Source: Gymnothorax reevesii
Taxonomy: Eukaryota; Chordata; Actinopteri; Anguilliformes; Muraenidae
NCBI GenBank assembly: GCA_029721435.1
Contig: CM056576.1
Span: 69,705,876 to 69,769,875, forward strand
Length of the DNA: 64,000 nucleotides
Direction of reading: 5' to 3'
The position numbers were made by a program, and so were the translations under genes. The notes under the pieces were generated by a model. The model had not been told where the DNA came from, did not search any database, and was given only the letters and a program-made list of their open reading frames with translations. Below are positions 11,780 through 22,043 of this stretch, in pieces (position 1 is the first letter of the stretch; every line of letters starts with the position of its first letter).

Positions 11780-12920
11780 CAAATCCCAATTCCACTAAGT
11801 TGGGACGTTGAGTAAAAGGTTAATAAAAACAGAATACAATAATTTGCAAATCCTTTTCGACCTTTACTCAATTCAGCACACTACAAAGACAAGATATTTA
11901 ATGTTCAAACTGATAAACTTTATTGTATTTTTGGAAATATTCACTCATTTTCAGCGGCGTGCGGTCACATGTTCAAAGGGGCTTCAGTAACCTCACCCTT
12001 TACCCCTCGACTGTCCTCTCATTGTTCTCATTGAAGTTTGCCTGATTAACAATAAAACAATTTATCGACTGAAGAACCAGGACCAATCTATTTTCCATAA
12101 GAAATGATAATGAAAAAATAAATGCTGATTGCCAACATTTAAATGATTGGTACAACATTTTTAGGACAGAAACACTTTCGCTGACTTCACAGCAATTGTT
12201 TTCTCCATCACTCAGCTGTGCATTGAACCTAACAATGCCCTTTAGCTGTCACTACATTCAGACTATAGAATGGATTCTCGATGCCTATCACTCAATGAGA
12301 TTCGCAAGCTAATTTATGCAAACGTGCTGTTTCACGAGCTACACGAGAGGAGAAATTATCAAGGCATACTGATATTTTTTGTTGTCAATGATGTGCGGAA
12401 GAAAACGCCATATAATTTCGTAGTGCAATGTATAACAAGGCTTTCAAAAAAAAATAGACTCTCGTCGGTTCTACCAATTAGTCTGAGCAACTGTTAATCA
12501 GGAGAGGTAAACTGCGAGAGGGTTTCGGTCATTAATCGTGAAAGGTGAGGTTATTTCTGGCCTATGCTTCTGCCGATGGACTGCCACAGCTTATTTTGAA
12601 TTTGACGCCCGCAGCACGTTCCAAAAAAGCTGGGACAGGGGCAACAAAAGACTGGGAAAGTTGAGGAATGCTCAAAAAACACCTGTTTGGAACATTTTAC
12701 AGGTGGACAGCTTAATTTGAAACAGGTTACTGTCAAGATTAGGTATAAAAGGAGAATCCCCAAAATGCTCAGTTGCTCACAAGCAAGCATGGCGTGAGGT
12801 TCACCACTTTGTGAACAACTGCGTGAGCAAATAGTCCAACAGTTTAAGAATAACATTTCTCAACTTGCAGTTGAAAAGAATTTAGGGATTTCGTCATCTA
12901 CAGTCCATAATATCATCAAG
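11780..12920 (+). mobile_element. Tc1/mariner element (copy 1), left half, interrupted twice
   Basis: Begins after TA at 11778-11779 with CAAATCCCAATTCC...GTTGGGACGTT, followed by the ACAGAATACAATAATTTGCAAATCC and AAGACAAGATATTTAATG blocks also seen at 36150-36240 and, inverted, near 37600-37700. After a 638-bp insert it resumes at 12598 with the AGCTGGGACAGGGGCAACAAAAGACTGGGAAAG stretch and the start of the transposase region (CAACTGCGTGAGCAAATAGTCCAACAG...). It is then cut at 12920 by a Harbinger element. The right half and right terminal repeat were not found. Confidence 0.75.
11952..12589. mobile_element. hAT-type MITE nested in mariner copy 1
   Basis: Insertion flanked by CTCATTTT (11944-11951) and CTTATTTT (12590-12597), an 8-bp duplication matching at 7 of 8. 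The uninterrupted family sequence runs through ATTTT-GAATTTGA, confirming the insertion point. Ends are CAGCGGCGTGCGG on the left and, in reverse complement, CTGTGGCAGTCC on the right, loosely similar, with subterminal AACCTCACCCTTTAC and AACCTCACCTTTCAC in inverted orientation. An 8-bp duplication fits hAT. No transposase; one 75-codon open frame is not credible. Confidence 0.65.
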
Positions 12921-13469
12921 GGCCAGTTGTTCAAAGGCAATCTGATTGGATTTTGGTCATCGGATTGGATCAAATCTTGAAAATGGGTTGTTCAAAAGGG
13001 AAAGACGGATTCTGAAATCGGATTAGATCATGTAATCCAATCCTAGTTTGAATCTGGATCAAACCTTCAATTTGTGTTGTTCAAAGCATTTCAGTAGGAT
13101 CTGGATAACTTTGATCCCAAAAAGCAGGATTATCCTGATCCCAACAGGGGGTAGGATTTCAAGGTGGATTTCAGGAAGAAAATGTAGCAAAACTGTACAA
13201 TTGGTCAAATGATCAATTTGTATCATTTTGTGTATATACTTTTATTTATATTTTGCACCTGATTTGTTGTTGTTTGTTGTTAGTGATAAAGTACATAAAG
13301 TAGACATAGGCTACCAATTACCCCTTTCAGTATAGTAAAGTAAAAAAAAAATAAAAATGATCTTGTTCCCAAGACAAACGGATTTCCCCAAAACAGATTT
13401 GAATAACAAACAAAAATAATATATTCAGTATTTCTGTGATTCATCACTGCATATTAATTGAAAAACATT

Positions 13470-14515
13470 CATCAGAGATGACCCTGACAAAAAAAAATTT
13501 TAACAATTGCATCCCTCACTACACGTCCAGTCAGTCCCTCATCCTGACAGATCGCCAGAGGTTAGTCTGGTTCTTCAGCGGGCCCAGTTACATCACAAAC
13601 ATCATCACAGAGAGGGACATTGCACCTGGTAGCGATGTTGGGCAGTACAATACATGCAAGTATTATGTTGCATGCTCCCTGTGGTACCACTCGCAAGTAG
13701 TTAAGGCATGCAAAGCGTCTCTTCAGAACACCATTTAAACGCTCAATTGCACATCTTTTTATGCAATGAGCAGTGTTGAAGCGCGCCTGCGCAGGTGTGG
13801 TTGCTGCAAAAAAAGGAGTCATCAGCCATGGTAAGAGTGGATAGGCACTGTCTCCTAATATTATGCCATCCGGTCATTTGGTCTGGAGCTCTCAGTATAA
13901 AGCACTCTCCCGCAAGATATGTGCATCATGGACAGACCCAGGCCACTTCACAACGCAGTTTGTGATGATGAGGTCAGCATTACCCACAAGTTGGATGTTG
14001 ATGCTGCGCCTCCCCTTTCGGTTGATGTACTCCCATTCCCTCTCATGAGGTGCTTGGATATGCACATGAGTGCAGTTAATAACACTAATAGTATTGGGCA
14101 TATTCCCCAAAAGAAAAAAACTTGTGCTTGGTCTGGGCAATCTGGTCATCCTTTGGAAGTGAGAGAAACAGACTGACCAGGCTGGCCAATGCAATTGACA
14201 CAGCTTTTACTACATCACTCACAGTTGATTTGTCCACTCCAATATTGTCACCCTCAACTTGGTAGAAAGTCCCAGATGCATAGAAGCGCAGAGCATTTGG
14301 TCTTCCACTGACGGACTGTGAGTCCTTTTTGTTCTCCGTTGAAGTTTTGGCCTGACAAGGTCTGCAATGTACTTAATATCAGCAGTCCCAAAGCGAAAGC
14401 GAGCATACAGTTCTTCAGTGGTGTACTGCTCCAGTGGCTTTGCACGCTCAACATACACCCTTTGACGGTACCCTCTTCCACCAAAATGGTGGTAGTGATG
14501 GACAATACCTTCCAT
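13470..14515 (-). pseudogene. Harbinger (HARBI1-like) DDE transposase, frameshifted
   Basis: In intact relatives this nuclease, together with its Myb-like partner, excises and inserts the element at three-base targets. Here it starts at ATG 14513-14515. The N-terminal part (about 98 codons, ELYARFRFG...) is in frame until about 14240, where the natural reading shifts to another frame through VDKSTVSDVVKAVS. It shifts back near 14105-14120 at a run of seven A/T. The central catalytic region (GNMPNTISVINCTHV...GSVHDAHILRES) and the C-terminal region (RCAIERLNGVLKRRF) follow. The first catalytic position, normally Asp (IDxTH), is Asn at 14075-14077. The second Asp (VHDAHI) and Glu (AIERLNG) are present. 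A stop near 13560 cuts a conserved tail (GLTGRVVRDAI). It is dead through two frameshifts, a stop and the lost Asp. Confidence 0.85.
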
Positions 14516-14676
14516 GTCAGTGCCTCTCTGTAAGTCCTCTGAGTAAGGCTTAATATAAGATGGCTGTCAAAAACCCGCCCACTCATCAGCTGAGGCGTTT
14601 TGGCTTGTGATCAATTACGTCAATCATGCTCAAGGCCTATAAATACTGAGCTCACTACAACAGATGAGGTGGAAAC
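14516..14676. promoter_or_regulatory. Divergent promoter between the Harbinger genes
   Basis: 161 bp separate the two start codons. A TATAAATA box at 14638-14645 lies 32 bp before the plus-strand ATG, so transcription would start almost at the ATG. No equally clear TATA faces the transposase gene, so the two genes may share this short control region. Confidence 0.55.
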
Positions 14677-15225
14677 ATGGACTCAAAAGGACCCAATTTC
14701 ACTGTGGCAGAAACCCTTGCACTGCTGGAGGGTGTGAAGTGCCATTATGCCTCAATAGTAGGAAGTTCTGTTGTGGGTGGAATGGTGACAAACAAAAGGA
14801 AGAAAGACATCTGGGTTGAAATCACGCAGAATGTCAATGCAATGGGGTCTGGCCAGAAGAGGACCTTGGAGCAAGTAAAATTCAGATGGAAGAATCTGCG
14901 GGCCAGAGCCACAAAGGACCTTGCTGAAGAAAAAAAACACCCAAACAGGCAACAAACCCTTTAAGAAAGGTGAATACACAGATGTGGTTTTGGACATTAT
15001 TGGAGGAGAGAACTCTATAGCTCTGCATGGGATTGAAGGTGTTGTTGGTGATGGTGAGCCTACAATTGTAGAGGAAATTGAGCCAGTTCCTCTCAATGCA
15101 GAGGAAACATTTATTCTGGATCTCAGCCCAATTACTGCAGAACAACCTGGACCTTCACCTGTAGAGCCACCAGGCACAGAAACTCAGAAAAGAGGCTTGA
15201 AGTGTCCATTGCCAACTAATAATGA
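14677..15225 (+). pseudogene. Harbinger Myb/SANT-like DNA-binding protein, frameshifted and interrupted
   Basis: The first 95 codons from ATG 14677 encode a Myb/SANT-like trihelix domain of the kind that partners the Harbinger nuclease: FTVAETLALLEGV, then KRKKDIWVEITQNVNAM and VKFRWKNLRARATKDLAEEK, with the aromatic spacing (W in KDIW, W in FRWKN) expected for the fold. At an eight-A run (14930-14937) the natural reading shifts to the next frame, which continues as an acidic linker (EYTDVVLDIIGGENS... to PSPVEPPGTET). Gypsy sequence then takes over near 15225-15260, producing an accidental open frame, 14921-15769, that fuses the Myb tail to the Gypsy protease. A possible remainder (LENKLCSDIKNVFNF) lies at 19363-19427 beyond the Gypsy LTR, but is too short to be sure. 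Confidence 0.75.
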
Positions 15226-15257
15226 TGCCTACGAATTGACCCAGGATAACAACAATC

Positions 15258-16913
15258 CACGTAAGCTGGTTCCTGTTACGCTGATGGTCGGCAAACGTTC
15301 AGTCACTACTGATGTGTTGTTTGATTCAGGTTCTGACATCAACCTGATCAACGCCAGCTTGTGCGACCAGCTCCAGCCCCAGAGTCTACCCACGCCATTC
15401 CATGCATTGGGCCTTTGTGGGCAGCTGCTGAGTCAGGTAACCCAGATTACACCCCCACTCACACTCATTGTCTCTGGCAACCATCAGGAACAGATTCGGC
15501 TCCACGTTCTCACCTCCTCCTCTGCTCCCATCGTCCTGGGCCTTCCTTGGTTGCAACAACACAACCCCACCATCAACTGGAGGACTGGGCAGGTGGCTGA
15601 GTGGAGTACCCACTGCCTGTGTTCCTGCCTCCACAAGGCGCCCGTCAAGCAGACCGAGGGAGAATCCAGTGAGCCTCCATACACCCCGGACCTGACAAAG
15701 GTACCACGACCTGGCCGAAGTCTTCTCCAAGTCACGTGCCTTGTCTCTGCCTCCTCACAGACCGTATGACTGCGCCATCGACCTTCAACCTGGCACAGCG
15801 CCCCCTAAGGGGGGTCTCTATTCCCTGTCTCGCCCTGAACAGGAGGCTATGGATAAGCATGTGGAGGAGTCCCTGGCTGCTGGAATCATCCGTCCCTCTT
15901 CCTCTCCTGCTGGCGCCGGCTTCTTCTTCGTCGGCAAGAAAGACAGATCCCTCAGGCCATGGATTGACTATCGAGGCTTAAACAACATCACCATAAAGAA
16001 CCGATACCCCCTTCCATTAATGAACTCAGCCTTTGAGTTGTTGCAGGGAGCCATGATTTTCACTACGCTCGACTTGCGCAACACCTACCACCTTGTCAGG
16101 ATTAAGGAAGGGGATGAATGGAAGACAGCCTTCAACATCGCTAGGGGGCACTACGAGTACCTGGTTATGCCATTTGGCCTGGCTAACGCTCCCGCTGCCT
16201 TCCACAATCTCGTTAATGACATTTTGCATGACATGATTAATCAGTTTGTTTGTGCACCTGGACGATATCCTAATATTCTCTTGTTCCAAGAAGAACACCT
16301 TCGTCATGTTCGTGCCGTTCTGCACCGCCTCCTGGAGAACCAACTCTACGCCAAGGCTGAGAAGTGTGAGTTCCACTTGGACACAGTGCCATTCCTCAGA
16401 TTTGTAGTCACTCCAGGAGGCATTCTAATGGATCAAGAAAAGGTGAAGGCGGTCAGTGATTGGGCTACTCCCACAACACGCAAAGAACTACAGTGTTTCT
16501 TGGGGTTTGCCAATTTTTACCGCCGGTTTATTCGTAATTATAGTACCGTTTCTGCCCCACTAACTGTTCTGACTTCCCCTAAAATTCCTTTTGTGTGGAC
16601 CCCATCGGCGGAGAAGGCTTTTCAGGAACTAAAGCAAAGATTCACCTCTGCTCCTGTTCTCCAACAGCCAGATCCTGAGAAGCAGTTCATTGTCGAGGTG
16701 GACGCCTCCAACACCGGCGTGGGGGCAGTTCTGTTGCAACGCAACGGTAAAGATAATAAGATACACCCTTGTGCCTTCTTCTACCGCAGATTAAGCCCGG
16801 CTGAGAGCAATTATATCGGCAATCGGGAGTTACTGGCGGTAAAATTGGCATTAGAGGAGTGGCGTCACTGGCTAGAAGGGGCCAAGATTCCATTCCAGGT
16901 CCTAACTGACTAA
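15258..16913 (+). pseudogene. Gypsy 1 protease, reverse transcriptase and RNase H
   Basis: The protease has the DSGS active-site motif (LFDSGSDINLIN, about 15318-15353). A frameshift near 15700 moves the reading into the RT frame, which then runs from RPYDCAIDL to 16913. RT blocks are clear: [51 protein letters not shown]. The catalytic box is broken: the LDDIL bases (16255-16266) are present but in another frame, because compensating indels lie on both sides; in the open frame this stretch reads [10 protein letters not shown]. RNase H starts with [14 protein letters not shown] and ends in a TAA at 16911-16913, where the family has TDH-K. The stretch that follows (KNLEYLRTAERLN) is in the same frame. 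Not functional. Confidence 0.88.
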
Positions 16914-17159
16914 AAGAATTTGGAATACCTCCGCACAGCTGAAAGGTTAAATTCTCGCCAATCTCGTTAGTCTCTGTTCTTTGATAGATTTAACTTCACC
17001 TTAGCTTATGGCCCAGGCTCCCAGAACAAGAAACCTGATGCTCTCTCATGCAAGTTCTCACCAGACGCTCCTCCCAAGGAGCCACAGACCATCCTGCCTG
17101 GTCGAGTTGTGGTGGGGGTCATTAGAATGGGAACTGGAGAACCGGGTGAGAAGGTCACA

Positions 17160-18200
17160 ACCTTCTGGGGGGCCACCTGCTAACCGTCCTCAGAACTGTT
17201 TATTTGTTCCAGAAGGTTTCCGGGCCGAAGTCCTCCAGTGGGCCCATTCTTCCCGTCTCGCCTGCCACCCTGGTGCTAACCGGACCTTGGCCATGCTGAC
17301 TCGCAGGTTTTGGTGGCCAACGGTCCGGAGAGATGTAAAGAATCTGATGACTGCTTGTCCGGTCTGCGCCCAGAACAAGGCCACCAACGCGGCACCAGCT
17401 GGTCTCCTGCAGCCACTCCCGGTACCTTCCAGACCATGGGCCAACATCGCATTGGATTTTGTGACGGGCCTTCCGCCATCCAGAGGTAACACAGTCATCC
17501 TGACCATCGTTGACCGCTTCTCTAAAGCTGTACATCTCGTTCCACTGCCCAAGCTGCCCTCTGCCAGAGAGACTGCAGACCTTCTGACCCAACACGTAAT
17601 CAGAATACATGGCTTCCCATCTGACATTGTTTCTGACCGTGGTCCCCAATTCATTTCTCAAGTCTGGAGAGCCTTTTGTCAGGCCCTGGGGATAAAGGTC
17701 AGTTTAACCTCTGGATTTCACCCCCAGAGCAATGGACGGACGGAAAGGGTCAATCAACAGATGGAAAACGTCCTTCGGTGCCTCACTTCCCGAGACCAGG
17801 GGGATTGGAGTGAACAACTGCCCTGGGTCGAGTACTCCATAAACAGCCTTCCCACAGCTGCCTCAGGTGTGTGTCCCCCTTCCAAGCTTGTCTCGGTTAC
17901 CAACCACCTCTGTTCCCCTCACAGGAGGTTGAGGTTAATGTTACCAACATTCAGGAATTTCTTCAGAGGTGCCGAAGGACGTGGAAGGAGACCCACTCTG
18001 CTCTCCTAAAGGCTGGAGATGAGATGAGTCGCCAGGCCAACCGTCATCGCTCTGCTACACCACAGTACAAAGTAGGACAAAAGGTTTGGCTATCATCCAA
18101 GGACATTGCCTTGAGAACTGAAAGTCGCAAATTAGCCCCCCGTAACATTGGTCCTTTTATTATTGAAAAAAATCATAAATCCAGTCTCTGTTTAGCTTAA
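17160..18200 (+). pseudogene. Gypsy 1 integrase
   Basis: The HHCC zinc-binding module is visible ([10 protein letters not shown]...CPVCAQNK), followed by the DDE core: Asp in IALDFVTG (17455-17457), Asp in VSDRG (17635-17637) and Glu in RTERVNQ (17743-17745), all intact. The open frame 17008-18009 begins with a nonsense stretch before the true integrase. A frameshift near 17870 moves the C-terminal part ([17 protein letters not shown]...) to another frame ending at 18200. The integrase joins the cDNA ends to target DNA in active relatives; here the core is preserved but the reading frame is broken. Confidence 0.85.
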
Positions 18201-18304
18201 GTTACCAGCCTCCATGAGCCGTATCCACCCAGTATTCTGTGTCATGCATTAAACCTGTACAAGTTTCCCGCCACACCCCTGCCCCGACCAATCCTCCTCC
18301 CCCT

Positions 18305-18451
18305 AGGCTCATCGATAAAGGAGAAACATACACTGTGAGCAAGCTGCTGGACGTTCGTCGCCGTGGAAGGGGCTTGCAATACTTAGTGGACTGGGAAGGA
18401 TACGGTCCGGAGGAACGTTCATGGGTCCCTGCACGCCACATTCTGGACTAA
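18305..18451 (+). pseudogene. Gypsy 1 C-terminal chromodomain
   Basis: [18 protein letters not shown], then [19 protein letters not shown] and VPARHILD form a canonical integrase-linked chromodomain with the aromatic cage positions Y (TYTV), W (VDWEGY) and Y (GYGPE). It is in a different frame from the integrase. Chromodomains in this position define the chromovirus branch and in related elements guide integration to marked chromatin. Confidence 0.85.
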
Positions 18452-18534
18452 GACTTGATCAAGGACTTTCATAAAAGGACATTTAAGCCTCAGTTAAGAC
18501 CGCCAGGTGGCGGTCATAGAGGGGGGGGGGGTTC

Positions 18535-19359
18535 TGTTAGAAATCGCTGATTTATATGTTTGTTTTTAGTATGCTTTAGTAGTTTTTATTGTTGTTTATT
18601 TATCATATTTATTCGTTTAGAGTATGTATGTTTCTGTTACGATTGTCTTTAGTCTTGAACGTTTTTCTTTCGTTTCCGTCTTGTGGCGTCTTGTCAGTCT
18701 TCACACTCTCTTCCCTATACTTCGGTGAGGTAATTCCACTTCCTTCTCTCTGGCTGTTCTCATTGGCTATCCGCACCGAAGAATAGTTAGCGAGGCATGG
18801 GTGATTAGTTAGATCAGAGTTAGAACTCCACCTGTTTCCCCTCGCTTTCCTGTCACCGTCCTTGCTTTTCTAGTTCCGCCTCCCTCTAAAGCTGTCCTGC
18901 AGACTCATTTCTTCCCATAGCTCGCTTTGGTGAAGTCTCGTTTCTGCGCTTTCTTGGTTTCGATTGTTGATTGCTCGTTTTCTGTGAATTCTCCTGTAAG
19001 TCTCGTTATTGATTGTTTGTATTACGTTGTTTGATTGCTGGTTGATTGCTTAGTACTTCGTTCTCCCTAATTCCCATTTTGTACCCATCTGTTTAGATTC
19101 TTCCCTTATCCCATCCAATTCCCTTTTCCTTCCCCTTCCATTCCCTTAGCTCAACCCCTAATGTCACTGTCTTTGTGCGGATTGATTTTCTGGTTACCGA
19201 ATATTTCTGCTTGTACCCCGATTCTGATTCTGACTATTCTGCATTACCCTGTTTGCCTGGCTATCGATCTGCTTCTGTATTTGACCATGAGCTGTGTTAA
19301 CCCCAATAAACGCCCTGCCGATGCTGAACTGCATTTGGAGTCAAAGCCCGTTCCTTTCA
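18535..19359 (+). repeat. Gypsy 1 3' LTR with polypurine tract
   Basis: The purine tract at about 18515-18531 (AGAGGGGGGGGGG) precedes TGTTAG at 18535. The LTR ends TTCCTTTCA at 19359, giving 825 bp with TG...CA ends. AATAAA at 19305-19310 is the likely poly-A signal. It aligns along its length to the inverted solo LTR at 32039-32923. Confidence 0.85.
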
Positions 19360-22035
19360 GTAACCTGGAAAATAAGCTCTGTAGTGACATTAAGAATGTT
19401 TTTAACTTCGCAATACAGCTGAAATAATAACCAAACACTTTTTAGTTATCTCAATAACTATGTTTCTCCAAGTATCTATATATTCGTTAAAACAGCCGTT
19501 GCCATGGCAACCACTGATGTGATGTTGCCGAAACTCAGTGTTTTAAGGTGCAATTTCGAATTGAATTACTCTGATAATAATTCTTTGTTTAAAAAGTGGA
19601 AGTGGGTTAAAATCTTGGAAAAATGTTTGCTTAACTATAAGTCCCATTAATTCATGGGTGAAGTTGACATTCATGGGCTGAAGATGTCCAATGTCCGGTG
19701 GCCTTTAATATCGTCATACGGCCACGAAGGCGGCGGTTGTTGCTGCTCAAATGTGGAATGAGAGAGGAATGTAGAGCTGAGGGAGAGGCCATAGTACTGA
19801 CAAATGAGGCGGAGCTGAGCAGCAAACCAGGAATGGGTTTCCCAGCCTCTGTGATGAACCAGGGAACTCAATTGGTCACAATGCACTTCACAGTAAACCC
19901 TGATCTGAACCTCCTCAAAAGCAAGCCACTGGCCTCAGTGGCAAGGAAAAACTCCTTATGTGGCTGAAATATAGGAAGAAACCTTTGGTGGAACCAGGCT
20001 TAAGAGGGGTGGTCCATCCTCCTCTGACCGTCCAAGGGTAGAGTTCATGGTTGCCATAATGCAAAAGGCACTGCTGAAAAGCAGTTCAGGATTTGTAGTT
20101 TGCTGAATAGATGCCACTAGCTTCTAGATGGTGGACTAGCTTTTGAGCAGAGGTCAGGTGGCGTTGATGACAGAAACGAGCAGCAGCATACCCAGGGCAG
20201 GGCCCGCCGTGCACATGGAGAGAACAAAAACCAGGCAATTAGTGGAGCACGCAGGTGGAAGCAGTGCTAGGAATGTACCATGAAATAAAATTTCGAACTC
20301 TATAAAGTTGCTATGACGAGGAAAGAAAAAAAAAATGTATATATACATATTTCCATACACACATCATGAATGAAAACTGTAAAGAGCCTTCTTGACTCTG
20401 AAAGCTGAAAAAAAAGCTACTCGATTCCCCCCAAAAACCAATGATGCAAAACCTGAACACCAGAGACTAATGACAGTGAGCCTTGGAGCCATGACTTTTG
20501 GGTCAACCCAGCTACTGGCACAGTTAGAGGCTATAGGACATATTGAGCAGGCAGAGGCAAAGCGATTTGATTGAAATAAGTAGAAGACCACAAACACAAG
20601 CTAGTTGCTGAAATGGGGTAAATATTCACGAAGCATCAGAAACGTGTTGCAGCATGGCATTGCTGAGCGTAGGCAAGATAAGCCACAGCTTGTGTATGCA
20701 AACTTGATGTTGGCAAACACCCTGAGGCTTTCTTGCAAAGCAAAACATAGCCATCAAAATTTAACCCAAACTTGGGTGTTATTGCGAGAACAATTTTAGA
20801 GGAACACTAGAGGCACACCTAGAATGCAAACCTTCGCCAAGGCATCAGGGTCCAAATCTTATTGGGTAGGAGAAAAGTTCAGTTATCGTGTGTCATTGGA
20901 TTTCTAAATGGCTGCCATTTTTTTTACTGATCACAGTCAAAATCAATAGGGTTCATCCCCGTTGTAATAGTGACCCACCCACAAAATTTCAGAGACATCT
21001 GTTCATTACATTCTGAGTTATGTTGTTCACAAACAAAACAGACAAACAAATGGCACCAATCACATAACCTCCAGCCAACTTCGTTTGGCGGAGGTAATTA
21101 CCACCAATGTTACAGGGAGACAGCTAATTTGGAAAATTAACGTAGATAGAATATTACTTTAGTTAACTTACTAACAAGGTGGAGCAATACCAGAATGATT
21201 TCAGAAATTCTAATGCCTAGCGGAATGGCTGCTCTAACTTTTTTTTTTAGATTCACTGAGCACACCACTGGCTAGCAATTGCTGTCAGTTTTACTGATGC
21301 AAGGTCAATTCAATACGACTTGCAAACAGCTACCATAGCTCGACACTGCTACTAATGGCAGTACCTGCTAGGAATAGATGAGTAAGGCCAACAGGGAAGT
21401 AGTTGCAGCATGAATATTGGATCCAAGCAGCATATTGGCAATTGATTTTAACATTAATGTGGATTACGATTTGATCCAGTCATTTGAACAACATTAGAGC
21501 AAACACCATCTGAATAACACTTCATTCATTTTTGGCCACAGATATATCAATTTTGGAATTAGTGAAAATTAATAAACAATTCCTGCGCCAAAAATACAAT
21601 TGCTGAAGCATTTATGAAGAGCAAATTGCTTTAAATGAACATGATCGAGACAATGCATTTAAGATCGAAGACAAATCTGAACCGCAGGACATTTCTCAAT
21701 AGACACTCCATTTATATGACCATTATGAGTGCTGATACAACAGGAATAATTGGAAAAATGTAGTATTTTGCCTGTGAATTGCAAATAACAGGCCTGAGAC
21801 AAGGCAAATGAAGTTTTGTTTCAATCCACGAGATCTCAGAACCAATTTGAGTGAAATTCGTATTGAACATGTACAGTCAATCCATGTAACGTCATGTCTG
21901 AGAACCCATGTAGAACTACAGTAAAGAAAGCGAACTAAACGGAGAAGTTTAAAACTTAAATCACTGGACCAAGTAGAATCCAACTTGGAGGTTGCGACAA
22001 AGAATGATTGTGCCATCTCTAAATACTTTCTTATA
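19360..22035. other. Stretch with no intact gene; old dispersed repeats
   Basis: After the LTR there is a 22-codon open stretch (LENKLCSDIKNVFNF) that may be the end of the Harbinger Myb gene. From about 20820 to 21100 a degraded repeat ends CCAACTTCGTTTGGCGGAGGTAATTACC, a terminus seen in fish dispersed repeats. On the minus strand near 20160-20230 a hydrophobic open stretch (GPALGMLLLVSVIN) is preceded by a pyrimidine tract, but I see nothing to make it an exon. Confidence 0.4.
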
Positions 22036-22043
22036 GCCAAGTG

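Larger units (their letters stand above)
12921..15225. mobile_element. PIF/Harbinger DNA transposon, left part, nested in mariner copy 1
   Basis: The element starts GGCCAGTTGTTCAAAGGC at 12921, inside the mariner transposase. It carries the two-gene Harbinger arrangement: a DDE nuclease on the minus strand and a Myb/SANT-like DNA-binding protein on the plus strand, divergently transcribed from a short shared promoter. A Gypsy retrotransposon interrupts the right side near 15225. I searched on the far side of the Gypsy for the matching right terminal repeat (complement of the GGCCAGTTGTTCAAA end) and did not find it, so the copy is incomplete or rearranged. Confidence 0.8.
15230..19359 (+). 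mobile_element. Gypsy/chromovirus LTR retrotransposon 1, 5'-truncated
   Basis: Contains protease, reverse transcriptase, RNase H, integrase and chromodomain in the Ty3/Gypsy order, then a purine tract and a 3' LTR. Gag and the 5' LTR are missing; the left boundary falls inside the Harbinger Myb gene. The base after the LTR end is followed by GTAAC, but the matching left duplication cannot be checked because the left end is lost. A solo LTR of the same family lies at 32039-32923 on the other strand. Confidence 0.85.

Noticed and set aside
14254..14586. 110-codon minus-strand frame overlapping the Harbinger transposase
   Set aside because: Shadow of the true transposase frame, apart from the short part where a frameshift makes this region partly homologous. 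Its N-terminus has no family resemblance.
20150..20360. Minus-strand hydrophobic frame (GPALGMLLLVSVIN) after a pyrimidine tract as a possible exon
   Set aside because: Too short, ends quickly, no family match and no partner exon.
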